Shown piece by piece: positions 17,326 to 24,323 of a stretch of DNA of 58,321 nucleotides (within the stretch, counting starts at the first letter, position 1; each line of letters opens with the position of its first letter). A model generated the notes under the pieces. It saw only the letters and a program-made list of their open reading frames with translations. It did no database searches and was not told the DNA's origin. The position numbers and the translations under genes were made by a program. This stretch comes from Anaerolineae bacterium (lineage in GTDB: Bacteria; Chloroflexota; Anaerolineae; Aggregatilineales; Phototrophicaceae), in the NCBI GenBank assembly GCA_021296065.1, contig JAGWBD010000004.1, forward strand, positions 1-58,321, given 5' to 3'.

Positions 17326-17721
17326 TCAATCAGTGCCTTGCCATCGCTCAAACCTGTCAATTCGCCGATTCTCAAAATCGCGGATAACGGCTGCTGCAAT
17401 CTCTTCCACGCTATTCAGGTTGTCGTAGCCATACCCGTTACGAGGTCCTGGCGAAAGAAAGACCGGGAAGATCAAATGACCATTCGGTGCAAGCATATAG
17501 ACCAACCGGTGCCTGCCAACGTATCTGCGCCGTAAGCTGCCTCGCAGTATCGGGGTCTGAATTCCTTTCAGGACCGTGTCGTTGCTCCCCGGTCCAAAGC
17601 GCAATCGGGACAACGCCTCTTGCAGTCGCTTTTCCAACTCCTTGTCCTTGCGTTTGCGGAACAGTTTCCCGACTGCCTTGCGATACGCTTCATGCAACAG
17701 GATGTCATGTGAGGGAAGCAA
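17326..17721 (-). CDS. RelE/ParE-superfamily toxin-like protein
   Basis: A 131-residue basic protein that I read as a RelE-type mRNA interferase. The N-terminal helices are AYRKAVGKLFRKRKDKELE and RLQEALSRLRFGP. They are followed by a beta-sheet with LRGSLRRRYVGRHRLVYML and a late LIFPVFLSPGPR strand. The Arg residues around RRRYVGRHR are where RelE toxins place their catalytic and RNA-binding residues. The reading frame starts at a TTG that overlaps the end of the upstream gene by 17 bases, with AAGGT ahead of it, so the two are co-translated. The region is lower in GC than its surroundings. A housekeeping endoribonuclease-like protein is an alternative. Confidence 0.55.
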   Translation of the reverse strand: MLPSHDILLHEAYRKAVGKLFRKRKDKELEKRLQEALSRLRFGPGSNDTVLKGIQTPILRGSLRRRYVGRHRLVYMLAPNGHLIFPVFLSPGPRNGYGYDNLNSVEEIAAAVIRDFENRRIDRFERWQGTD

Positions 17722-18325
17722 TTACGCGTACCTTGCTTACATCAAAGTCCGTGTCTGCAACAGTCATCCCGAGTCGCGCCATTGCAAGGGAAAGCAAAGG
17801 GCTCAGCGCGAACTCCAGTTCTTCCGCCGTATCTTCGTCCAGTCTGATCCAAATGCGTTTGTCACCTGTTTCCCTGGCCAGGACACGACCGCGTCGTCGC
17901 TCCTTGAGAATCGGGTCGCTGTGGACGATTTCATCAAGTTCACCCTGTTTCAGTCCGCCGTACTCATCGACGCTCTTTCGTATGGCTTCGGCATGATCCG
18001 GCATACCCTCTTCAAATGCGCTTCGAATGTCATTGGAATCAGACAGATCACCTGTTTTCCACAGCGCTCCGCCATTTTTGCCTGACAGTGCCTCTCGCTG
18101 AACGATTGACCCCTCCAGCATGTGAAGCAACTGCACCGAAGCATCGCGACTGTACTGTCCCCACCTGGTGTGGTGGAAAGTGAAGGGTCTGGGCTCTACG
18201 TCACGAATCGCGTAGTACAAGACCTTTTGCAGGCGAAAGCTGCTGAATACTCCTCGCTCGAAGCAGCCGATCAGATAAAACAGCGTTAGTCGCTGAAATG
18301 TCTCCTTGTCAATGCTACTGGTCAT
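17705..18325 (-). CDS. Panacea/SocA-like (DUF4065-type) protein, probable partner of the RelE-like toxin
   Basis: A 206-residue protein. The N-terminal part resembles the Panacea antitoxin domain: a helix LTLFYLIGCFERG, the diagnostic F-x-L-Q-K-V-L-Y-Y-A segment (about residues 28-37), and FTFHHTRWGQYS, which takes the place of the usual W-x-x-G-P segment. The C-terminal part is helical and ends LSPLLSLAMARLG and an acidic/hydrophobic tail. Panacea domains are found as antitoxins in many gene pairs. The gene overlaps the RelE-like gene by 17 bases and lies upstream of it, the classic antitoxin-first order. I chose the ATG at 18325, which has GGGGG nine bases upstream. The family call is moderate. 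Confidence 0.5.
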   Translation of the reverse strand: MTSSIDKETFQRLTLFYLIGCFERGVFSSFRLQKVLYYAIRDVEPRPFTFHHTRWGQYSRDASVQLLHMLEGSIVQREALSGKNGGALWKTGDLSDSNDIRSAFEEGMPDHAEAIRKSVDEYGGLKQGELDEIVHSDPILKERRRGRVLARETGDKRIWIRLDEDTAEELEFALSPLLSLAMARLGMTVADTDFDVSKVRVIASLT

Positions 18326-18399
18326 GGCACAAACCCCCTTGCAACAGGAGCAGTTTAGCACATTCGCCTGACGGGTAGAGAAAAGCGTGGACTGCCCCC

Positions 18400-20220
18400 T
18401 CACCTCCGCTCGATCGCCGCCGGACGCAGCTGGGCCGCGCGGATGCGCGCCATGTCGAACTTGACGCGGCGCTCGTAAGTGTAGATGCCGTTCTGCTCCT
18501 GCAGGATGTCGGTCAACTGCGTGTAGCAATAGCCGAACATGTTGACGTCGTCCAGCAGCACCGCGCAAAGCCGCTCGAAGCGATCGTAAAACTCCTCTAT
18601 GCTGCGCGGTCGCTCGCCATAGCCCCAGGAGTCCTCGTCCTCGCCGGCCTCCGGGTTCCACCAGATGCCGCCGAACTCGCTGACGAAGTAGGGCTGGCCG
18701 GCGTAGGAAATCGACCAGCGCGTGTTGCCGACGTAGCGCTGCGGAATGCCGCGGCCCTCGAAGCTGTTTTCGTAGGGCCTGCCTGCGGCCAGACCGGCGT
18801 GACGCCGCGCCAGCTCGTCGGGGTCCTGCGTATAGTCGTGGCTGTCGTAGACGTCGGCGCCGCGCACGCGATGCGCGTAGCCGGAAGCGTCCAGCACCGG
18901 CCGCGTCGAGTCCATCGCCTTCGTCGCCAGGTACATACCCTGCGTCACGTCATCCAGCTGCGTGATGCGGTCGGTCAGCGACTGCCAGGTCTCGTTGAGC
19001 GGGCACCAGCCCACGATGCAGGGATGCGAGTAGTCGCGCTCCAGCGCCTCCAGCCACTGCGTGATGTAGTCCGGCCCGGGCTTCTGGTGTTCGCCGTCCA
19101 GCGGCCCCATCTGACGGCAGCCCCAGTCGCCGAATTCGCCCCAGACGAGGTAGCCGAGGCGGTCGGCGTGGTACAGGAAACGCTCCTCGAAGACCTTCTG
19201 GTGCAGGCGCGCGCCGTTGAAGCCGGCCGCCAGGCTGAGTTCGATGTCGCGCAACAGCGCCTCGTCGTCGGGCGCGGTCATCAGGCCGTCGGGATAGTAG
19301 CCCTGGTCCAGCACCAGACGCTGGAAGACCGTCTCGCCGTTGATTTTGATCGCCACGCCGTCGATCGCCACGCTGCGCAGACCGGCATAGCTGCGCGCCT
19401 CGTCGACCGCGCTGCCGTCCGCATCCAGCAACTGAATGTCGACGTCGTAGAGTTGCGGGTCGCCAGGCGCCCACAGGCGACGACGGTCAGCCGGGATCGG
19501 CAGGTCCAGACGCGGCGCCAGGTCGAGGTCGGCCCTGCATTCGGCCTCGCTGACCACGCCTTCATCGTCGCGCAGGACGGCGAGCAGACGCAGGCCGGGC
19601 CGGTTGCCCGAGATCGGCTGCTCCAGGCGAATCAGGCTGTTGGCGACGTCGGGGGTCAGGCGCGGTCGACGCAGGGCGATGTCCGGCACCGGCTCCAGCC
19701 AGACGCTCTGCCAGATGCCGGTGGTGCGCACGTAGATGGCGCCCTGGGGGCCGAAGGTCTGCGCCTGTTTCCCGCGCGGCTGGGCGCCGCGATGCGTATC
19801 GCGTGCGCGCAGGACGAGGGTGACCGTCTCGCCCGGCGCGGCAACGCCCTGCAGGTCGCAGCTGAAGGGCACGAAGCCGCCACGATGCCGCCCCACCTCG
19901 ACGCCGTTAACCCAGACCGTCGCATCGTGATCGACCGCCTGAAAGTGTAGCAGGGCGCGCCGCCCGGCCCAGGCCGCCGGGATCGCCAGCTCGCGCCGGT
20001 ACCAGACGGCTTCGTGGAAGTCATGATTGCCGATGCCCGACAGTTCGGACTCCGGGCAGAAAGGCACGGTGATGCGGTCCTTCAGTTCGCGCTGCAGCAG
20101 ACCGCGCTCAAGGCCGCTGTCCCCCTGGTCGATTTCGAACTGCCACTCGCCGTTGAGGCAGAGCCAATCCTCACGCACAAACTGCGGCCGCGGGTATTCG
20201 CTGCGGGGTTTTTGCGACAT
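18400..20220 (-). CDS. Glycoside hydrolase family 2 protein
   Basis: A 606-residue GH2 enzyme of the beta-galactosidase/glucuronidase/mannosidase superfamily. Domain order is a jelly-roll sugar-binding domain (LNGEWQFEI at 22-30, HDATVWVNG at 98-106), an immunoglobulin-like domain (about 180-285), then the TIM barrel. The acid/base is Glu410 (CPLNETW) and the nucleophile Glu515 (FVSEFGG). It has no signal peptide, so it works in the cytoplasm on imported oligosaccharides. The ATG at 20220 begins MSQKPRSEYPRPQF, a usual start for the family. It is divergent from the epimerase gene at 20397 and shares a 176-base upstream region. Sugar specificity cannot be read from the motifs alone. Confidence 0.9.
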   Translation of the reverse strand: MSQKPRSEYPRPQFVREDWLCLNGEWQFEIDQGDSGLERGLLQRELKDRITVPFCPESELSGIGNHDFHEAVWYRRELAIPAAWAGRRALLHFQAVDHDATVWVNGVEVGRHRGGFVPFSCDLQGVAAPGETVTLVLRARDTHRGAQPRGKQAQTFGPQGAIYVRTTGIWQSVWLEPVPDIALRRPRLTPDVANSLIRLEQPISGNRPGLRLLAVLRDDEGVVSEAECRADLDLAPRLDLPIPADRRRLWAPGDPQLYDVDIQLLDADGSAVDEARSYAGLRSVAIDGVAIKINGETVFQRLVLDQGYYPDGLMTAPDDEALLRDIELSLAAGFNGARLHQKVFEERFLYHADRLGYLVWGEFGDWGCRQMGPLDGEHQKPGPDYITQWLEALERDYSHPCIVGWCPLNETWQSLTDRITQLDDVTQGMYLATKAMDSTRPVLDASGYAHRVRGADVYDSHDYTQDPDELARRHAGLAAGRPYENSFEGRGIPQRYVGNTRWSISYAGQPYFVSEFGGIWWNPEAGEDEDSWGYGERPRSIEEFYDRFERLCAVLLDDVNMFGYCYTQLTDILQEQNGIYTYERRVKFDMARIRAAQLRPAAIERR

Positions 20221-20396
20221 GTCATGCTCCTGAACTCGCCAAAGGGCAGGCATCGGGTGGCCAGCCATGATAGAAACAAAGCCGTACGTTGGCAAAGACG
20301 AACTTGCCATCCCCGCCTTACCACCCACCACCTGCGCGATCCCGGACTCGCTGCAATAATCGTGTCATCAGTTGCGGCAGAAGCAGGAGACAGTCG

Positions 20397-21458
20397 ATGA
20401 AGATTCTGGTCACCGGCGCGACGGGGCGCATCGGCGCCAACCTGGTTATGCGCCTGCTGCAAAAGGGACACGCGATACGCAGCCTGATCTACCCCGGCGA
20501 TGCCAGCCGCGCCGGCAAGCTGGACGGCCTTGCCAACGTGGAAACGGTCCACGGCGATCTGCGCAACCCGCAAGACGCGCGGGACGCGGTGGCCGGCGTC
20601 GACGTCGTCTACCACCTGGCGGCGGCCTTTGGCGGACCCTTCGACAATCGCCAGTTCTGCGATATCAACGTCATGGGTACGCTCAATCTGCTGGAAGGCG
20701 TCCGCGAACTCTGCCCCGACCTGCATCGTTTTGTCTATGCCAGCACCGCCGGCGTGTACTGGAGCCTGCGGGAATACGGGCGCTACTTCGAGACGCCCAT
20801 CAGCGAGGAGATGGTGGGCCGCCGCTACCCGGACATGCCCTACCTGATGACCAAGTGGCTGGGCGAGGAACTGGCAGTCGCCTACCAATTGCAATACGCC
20901 CTGCCGGTGACCGTGCTGCGCTTCTCCACGGTCATCGATCCGGGCGAGTTCCTCAACGAACAGGGCTGGCCCAGCCTCTTTCTCTACAGCACGGCATACG
21001 AGAGATGCAAAAGGGAGACCCGCGCCGATCCCGCGGAACAGGCGATGATCGACGCGCTGCTGGCCGGTTGGGATGGTCAGGAGAAATTCCTGATCAGCCT
21101 CAACCCCAACGGCGTGCCCTACCACGAGCAGTTCGGCGACGTGCGCGACATCGTGCAGGGGCTGGCGCTGGGCATCGAGGTCGATGCAGCCGTCGGCCAG
21201 ATCTTCAACCTCTCCGGCGCGGCCATCTTCGACTGGGGCGAGCTGGTGCCGCGCCTGGCGGAGCGCTTTCAATTGCCCGTCGTCGAGGCGCGCCTGCCCC
21301 AGGCCAATTACTACGAGATCGACCAGAGCAGAATCAAAACGCTGTTGGGTTTCCGTCCGCAGCACGACTTCAACAGCATTCTCGCGACGGCGGAAGCCAT
21401 GCGCCGCGGCGAAACGACCGACGTGGTCCCTGGCGGGATCGCCTACGGAACAGTGTGA
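20397..21458 (+). CDS. NAD(P)-dependent epimerase/dehydratase family protein
   Basis: An extended SDR of 353 residues. The Rossmann signature TGATGRIG is at 6-13, the acidic residue ending strand 2 region is GDL, the Ser/Thr strand is VYASTAG, and the catalytic pair is Tyr and Lys in PYLMTK. The C-terminal domain (FGDVRDIVQGL, IFNLSGAAIFDWGEL) is the substrate-binding part of nucleotide-sugar or uronate oxidoreductases. AGGAG sits eight bases before the ATG. The enolase-superfamily gene follows after 12 bases, and together they resemble a hexuronate or aldose oxidation and dehydration module, which is inference. Confidence 0.87.
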   Translation: MKILVTGATGRIGANLVMRLLQKGHAIRSLIYPGDASRAGKLDGLANVETVHGDLRNPQDARDAVAGVDVVYHLAAAFGGPFDNRQFCDINVMGTLNLLEGVRELCPDLHRFVYASTAGVYWSLREYGRYFETPISEEMVGRRYPDMPYLMTKWLGEELAVAYQLQYALPVTVLRFSTVIDPGEFLNEQGWPSLFLYSTAYERCKRETRADPAEQAMIDALLAGWDGQEKFLISLNPNGVPYHEQFGDVRDIVQGLALGIEVDAAVGQIFNLSGAAIFDWGELVPRLAERFQLPVVEARLPQANYYEIDQSRIKTLLGFRPQHDFNSILATAEAMRRGETTDVVPGGIAYGTV

Positions 21459-21470
21459 GGGAGGCAGGCC

Positions 21471-22664
21471 TTGTCGAATTCCCGCATTGCAAAAATCGAA
21501 GCGGCGAAGCTGGTGGGGCGCCGGCCGCGTGAAGCCGGCGGCAATTCCCGCTTCCTGATCCATGGGTGGGAAGTGCGCGTGCCCCTGCTGCGCCTGATCA
21601 CGGAAGATGGCGCCAGCGGCTTTGGCCCCGCCATTCTGGACGCCGGGCAGACGGCACGCTTCCTCGGCGCGCCGCTGGATGCGCTGGTCACAATGGAGCG
21701 GGGTGTCGCCGATGCGGCGCTGGCCCTGGAATACCCGCTGTGGGACCTTCTCGGCCAGGTGACCGGGAAACCCGTCTACCAACTCGTAGCGGCGCAAGCG
21801 GGCAAGCCGTTGCCGCCAGGACCCCTGCGCGTCCCCTGCTACGACACGACGCTCCTGATCGACGACCTGCACCTGGAAGACGACGCCGCGGCCGCCGACT
21901 TCATCGCCGATGAAGCGCGTTTCGGCTATGCGAACAACCACCGCGCCTTCAAGATCAAGGTCGGGCGCGGCGCGCGGCACATGCCGCTGGAACAGGGCAT
22001 TCGACGCGACATCGCCGTGGTGCGGGCGGTACGCGCGGCCGTCGGTCCCGATGCGCGTCTGATGATTGACGCCAACAACGGTTACAACCTCAATATCGCC
22101 AAACGCGTGTTGGCGGAGACCGCGGACTGCGACCTGTTTTGGCTGGAAGAGGCCTTTCAGGAAGACCCGGTGCTGTATGAGGAGTTGCGCAACTGGATGG
22201 AGCGGGAAGGGCTGAGCGTCTTGATCGCCGATGGCGAATCCTGGGCGCCGGCAGACCTCATGGACTGGGCGCGCCAGGGCCGGGTGGACGTGATTCAGTA
22301 CGACATCTTCACGCACGGCTTCAGCAACTGGCTGCGCACTGGCGCGCAACTGGATGCCTGGGGCGCCCGCAGCGCGCCGCACCACTACGGCCGCCACGTG
22401 GGCAACTACGTCTCGGGCCACCTGGCCGGGGCCATCGAGCGCTACGCCTTTGCCGAGTGGGACGAGGTGTCGACGACCGGGCTGGATGCCTCCGCCTACC
22501 GCGTTGAGGAAGGCGAGGTGGTCATCCCGGAGGCGCCTGGTTTCAGCCTGACGCTGGAGGAAGAGGTCTTCCGCGCCGCGGTGGAACAGGGCGGCTTCGA
22601 GCTGACGCTGCGCGATCACGGCCACGCGCTGCGCCAGTTGCTGCCCGGCGCCTGGTACGCCTGA
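21471..22664 (+). CDS. Enolase-superfamily enzyme, second copy (sugar-acid dehydratase-like)
   Basis: A 397-residue mandelate-racemase/muconate-lactonizing type protein, only distantly similar to the one at 9902. Metal ligands are Asp200 (LMIDANNGY), Glu226 (WLEEAF) and Glu256 (IADGES). A K-x-K pair is at 161-163 (FKIKVG), and a His-rich segment (APHHYGRHVGNY) follows near residue 304 where the catalytic His lies in dehydratases. The start is a TTG at 21471 with GGGAGG upstream. The additional C-terminal segment (about 355-397) is longer than usual. It is probably cotranscribed with the epimerase gene and should act on the acid made by it. Confidence 0.83.
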   Translation: MSNSRIAKIEAAKLVGRRPREAGGNSRFLIHGWEVRVPLLRLITEDGASGFGPAILDAGQTARFLGAPLDALVTMERGVADAALALEYPLWDLLGQVTGKPVYQLVAAQAGKPLPPGPLRVPCYDTTLLIDDLHLEDDAAAADFIADEARFGYANNHRAFKIKVGRGARHMPLEQGIRRDIAVVRAVRAAVGPDARLMIDANNGYNLNIAKRVLAETADCDLFWLEEAFQEDPVLYEELRNWMEREGLSVLIADGESWAPADLMDWARQGRVDVIQYDIFTHGFSNWLRTGAQLDAWGARSAPHHYGRHVGNYVSGHLAGAIERYAFAEWDEVSTTGLDASAYRVEEGEVVIPEAPGFSLTLEEEVFRAAVEQGGFELTLRDHGHALRQLLPGAWYA

Positions 22665-22716
22665 GGGCCATCACAGCGGCGACCCGTACTGCTGACCGGT
22701 TGGCCGACGATAATCC

Positions 22717-23301
22717 TCAGTCCTCAGCAGGCGGGAAGAGATCGCGTACGGGCAGGCGGAAACCCGGCAGGACCTCACCGCCGTCGATGGCTTCGTCATC
22801 GCGCAGGGTCTGCGGCGCTGCATCCCTGACGTGCAACTCCAGCGAGCGAGCGTCCGTATCGACCAGCCAGACCATCTGCGTGCCGTGCTCCAGATAACGC
22901 GCGGCCTTCGCCCGCAACTCGCGCCAGGTGTTGCTCTCACTGCGAATCTCCACCGCCAGCAACGGCGCTTCCTGCGGGATCACCTTGCCGCGCGACCGGT
23001 GAACGGATACGTCCGGCTGGCAACGCCAGTCGCCCAGGTCCACCGTGAGTTCACTGCCAGCCACATAGCCAGGCAGTGCCCCGGTCCACAGCCACAAGGT
23101 CAGGCGGGTGCCCGTCATCGTTTGCGTGTTGGCGTGATCAGGCATTGGCGACATTTCAATAACATCCCCTGCGGCGTTGAATTCGAAGTGGGAGTCGGGG
23201 TTGCGCTCGGCCAGGGCGAGGTACTCGTCCATGGTCATGTCGGCGAAGGTCGCGATGACCTTGACATCAGCCAGGGTTGTGCGAGGTGTTGAGGCTGCCA
23301 T
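22717..23301 (-). CDS. Uma2 family (DUF820) endonuclease-like protein, copy 1
   Basis: A 194-residue protein of the Uma2 family, whose core is a PD-(D/E)XK nuclease fold. Visible motifs are MTMDEYLALAERNPD, the strand FNAAGDVIEMSP, the catalytic Asp in QPDVSV, the VEIRSESN strand, and the Lys/Tyr helix LRAKAARYLEHGTQMVWLVD. The protein ends LPVRDLFPPAED. I used the ATG at 23301; a longer start is possible but has no ribosome site. A TATACT box lies 29 bases before the start. The biological role of Uma2 proteins is not settled; families expand strongly in Chloroflexota and cyanobacteria. Confidence 0.87.
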   Translation of the reverse strand: MAASTPRTTLADVKVIATFADMTMDEYLALAERNPDSHFEFNAAGDVIEMSPMPDHANTQTMTGTRLTLWLWTGALPGYVAGSELTVDLGDWRCQPDVSVHRSRGKVIPQEAPLLAVEIRSESNTWRELRAKAARYLEHGTQMVWLVDTDARSLELHVRDAAPQTLRDDEAIDGGEVLPGFRLPVRDLFPPAED

Positions 23302-23330
23302 GTTGTACTCCGGCGATTTGTCCTGCCTCA

Positions 23331-23336
23331 AGTATA
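23331..23336 (-). promoter_or_regulatory. TATACT -10 box of Uma2 copy 1
   Basis: A TATACT hexamer on the minus strand ends 29 bases before the ATG of Uma2 copy 1. A TTGACC lies about 10 bases upstream, too close for a standard -35, so the upstream element is unclear. The same box is placed almost identically before three other Uma2 genes. Confidence 0.45.
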
Positions 23337-23381
23337 GCGTGAGGCGGGTCAAGGCTGTGCGGGAGAGAGAATTAAAGCAAC

Positions 23382-23407
23382 AGCGCCCGTCACTGTCGAC
23401 GGACGCT
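23382..23407 (-). terminator. Probable intrinsic terminator after the Bax-inhibitor-1 gene
   Basis: On the minus strand a 10-bp stem (AGCGTCCGTC pairing with GACGGGCGCT, one G-T pair) with a six-base loop lies 24 bases past the stop of the gene at 23431. It is followed by TTGCTTTAATT, a weak T-rich tract. It would end that transcript before the Uma2 gene. Confidence 0.5.
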
Positions 23408-23430
23408 GTCTGTCGTGGCGTCAGTGAGCG

Positions 23431-24156
23431 CTAGTCGCGACCGCCGCCGAAGAGGCGCAGCAGGAAGATGAAGAGGTTCAGGAAGTTGAGATAGAGGCCC
23501 AGCGCGCCCATGATCGCCAGGCGCGACATGGTGGCCCCGCCCTCGCCCGCCAGACGCGGGTCCTGCGCCATGCGCTGGATGCGCTGCGTGTCGTAGGCCG
23601 TCAGCCCCGAGAACAGCACCACGCCCACGAAGCTGAGCAACAGTTCGGTCGTTGAACTGCCAATGAAGGAGTTGACGATCAGGGCGATAAACAGACCGAC
23701 CAGGCCGATCATGAAGTAGCTGCTGTAGCGCGTCAGGTCCACGCGCGTGGTGAGGCCGAACATCGTCATCACGAAGAAGAGCACCGCCGTCGTGGCGAAG
23801 GCCGAAATGACGGTCGAGCCTTCATAGACCAGCAGGATCAGCGACAGCGTCACGCCCACAGTTGCCGCGTAGACGAAAAACAGCACCTGCGCCAGGGTGA
23901 CGGACATGCGCTGCATGCCCCAGGAGAGCGCCAGCACCAGACCGAGCTGGGCGACGATGGCCACGATGATGATGGCCGGATTGGTGACCAGCAACTCCAT
24001 GGCGACGTTGCTGATGAGCAGCGCGCTGGCCGTGGTGACCAGCATCGCCAGCGTCATCCACATGTAGACCTGCCGCAGCAGCGGCTGAATTGCCACGCCC
24101 GGCAGGGATGGCAGACCGCCAACTTCCTGGACGGCCGGAGTGGGTTGATAGCTCAT
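23431..24156 (-). CDS. Bax inhibitor-1 (YbhL/YccA) family membrane protein
   Basis: A 241-residue protein with seven predicted membrane spans after a 28-residue soluble N-terminus. Features of the family include RQVYMWMTLAM at the first span, the loop SSTTELLLSFVGVVLFSGLTAYDTQRI, and the C-terminal run LYLNFLNLFIFLLRLFG. In bacteria these proteins act as pH-sensitive calcium leak channels or as FtsH/protease partners. The acidic residues that control the channel in the Bacillus protein are in the last spans; Asp in the YDTQRI loop is one. It is transcribed alone, divergently from the peptidase gene at 24324, and ends in a hairpin. Confidence 0.88.
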   Translation of the reverse strand: MSYQPTPAVQEVGGLPSLPGVAIQPLLRQVYMWMTLAMLVTTASALLISNVAMELLVTNPAIIIVAIVAQLGLVLALSWGMQRMSVTLAQVLFFVYAATVGVTLSLILLVYEGSTVISAFATTAVLFFVMTMFGLTTRVDLTRYSSYFMIGLVGLFIALIVNSFIGSSTTELLLSFVGVVLFSGLTAYDTQRIQRMAQDPRLAGEGGATMSRLAIMGALGLYLNFLNLFIFLLRLFGGGRD

Positions 24157-24286
24157 GATTCTCCTCGCTTTACCGGCACGGCGCCGGCACTCTGCCCTGC
24201 TGAAATCATCGCATCAGGGTGCCATCAGCCTACCACGCCCAGGCTGTTTCTGACAAGCGTCGAGCCTGCCCGCGGCGTGGCGCAAC

Positions 24287-24295
24287 TGCTACAAT
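24287..24295 (+). promoter_or_regulatory. Extended -10 promoter element of the M16C peptidase gene
   Basis: TG-C-TACAAT matches the extended -10 consensus (TGnTATAAT) at five of six hexamer positions. It lies 28 bases before the ATG at 24324, with AGGAG between. No clear -35 is seen, which is tolerated by extended -10 promoters. Confidence 0.5.
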
Positions 24296-24323
24296 CGCGC
24301 CCCCGTCTTCATCAGGAGCAGCC

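Noticed and set aside
20082-22625. Long minus-strand reading frame opposite the epimerase and enolase-superfamily genes
   Set aside because: It spans two genes with intact catalytic motifs on the plus strand, has no recognisable motif of its own, and is a by-product of high GC in the third codon position.
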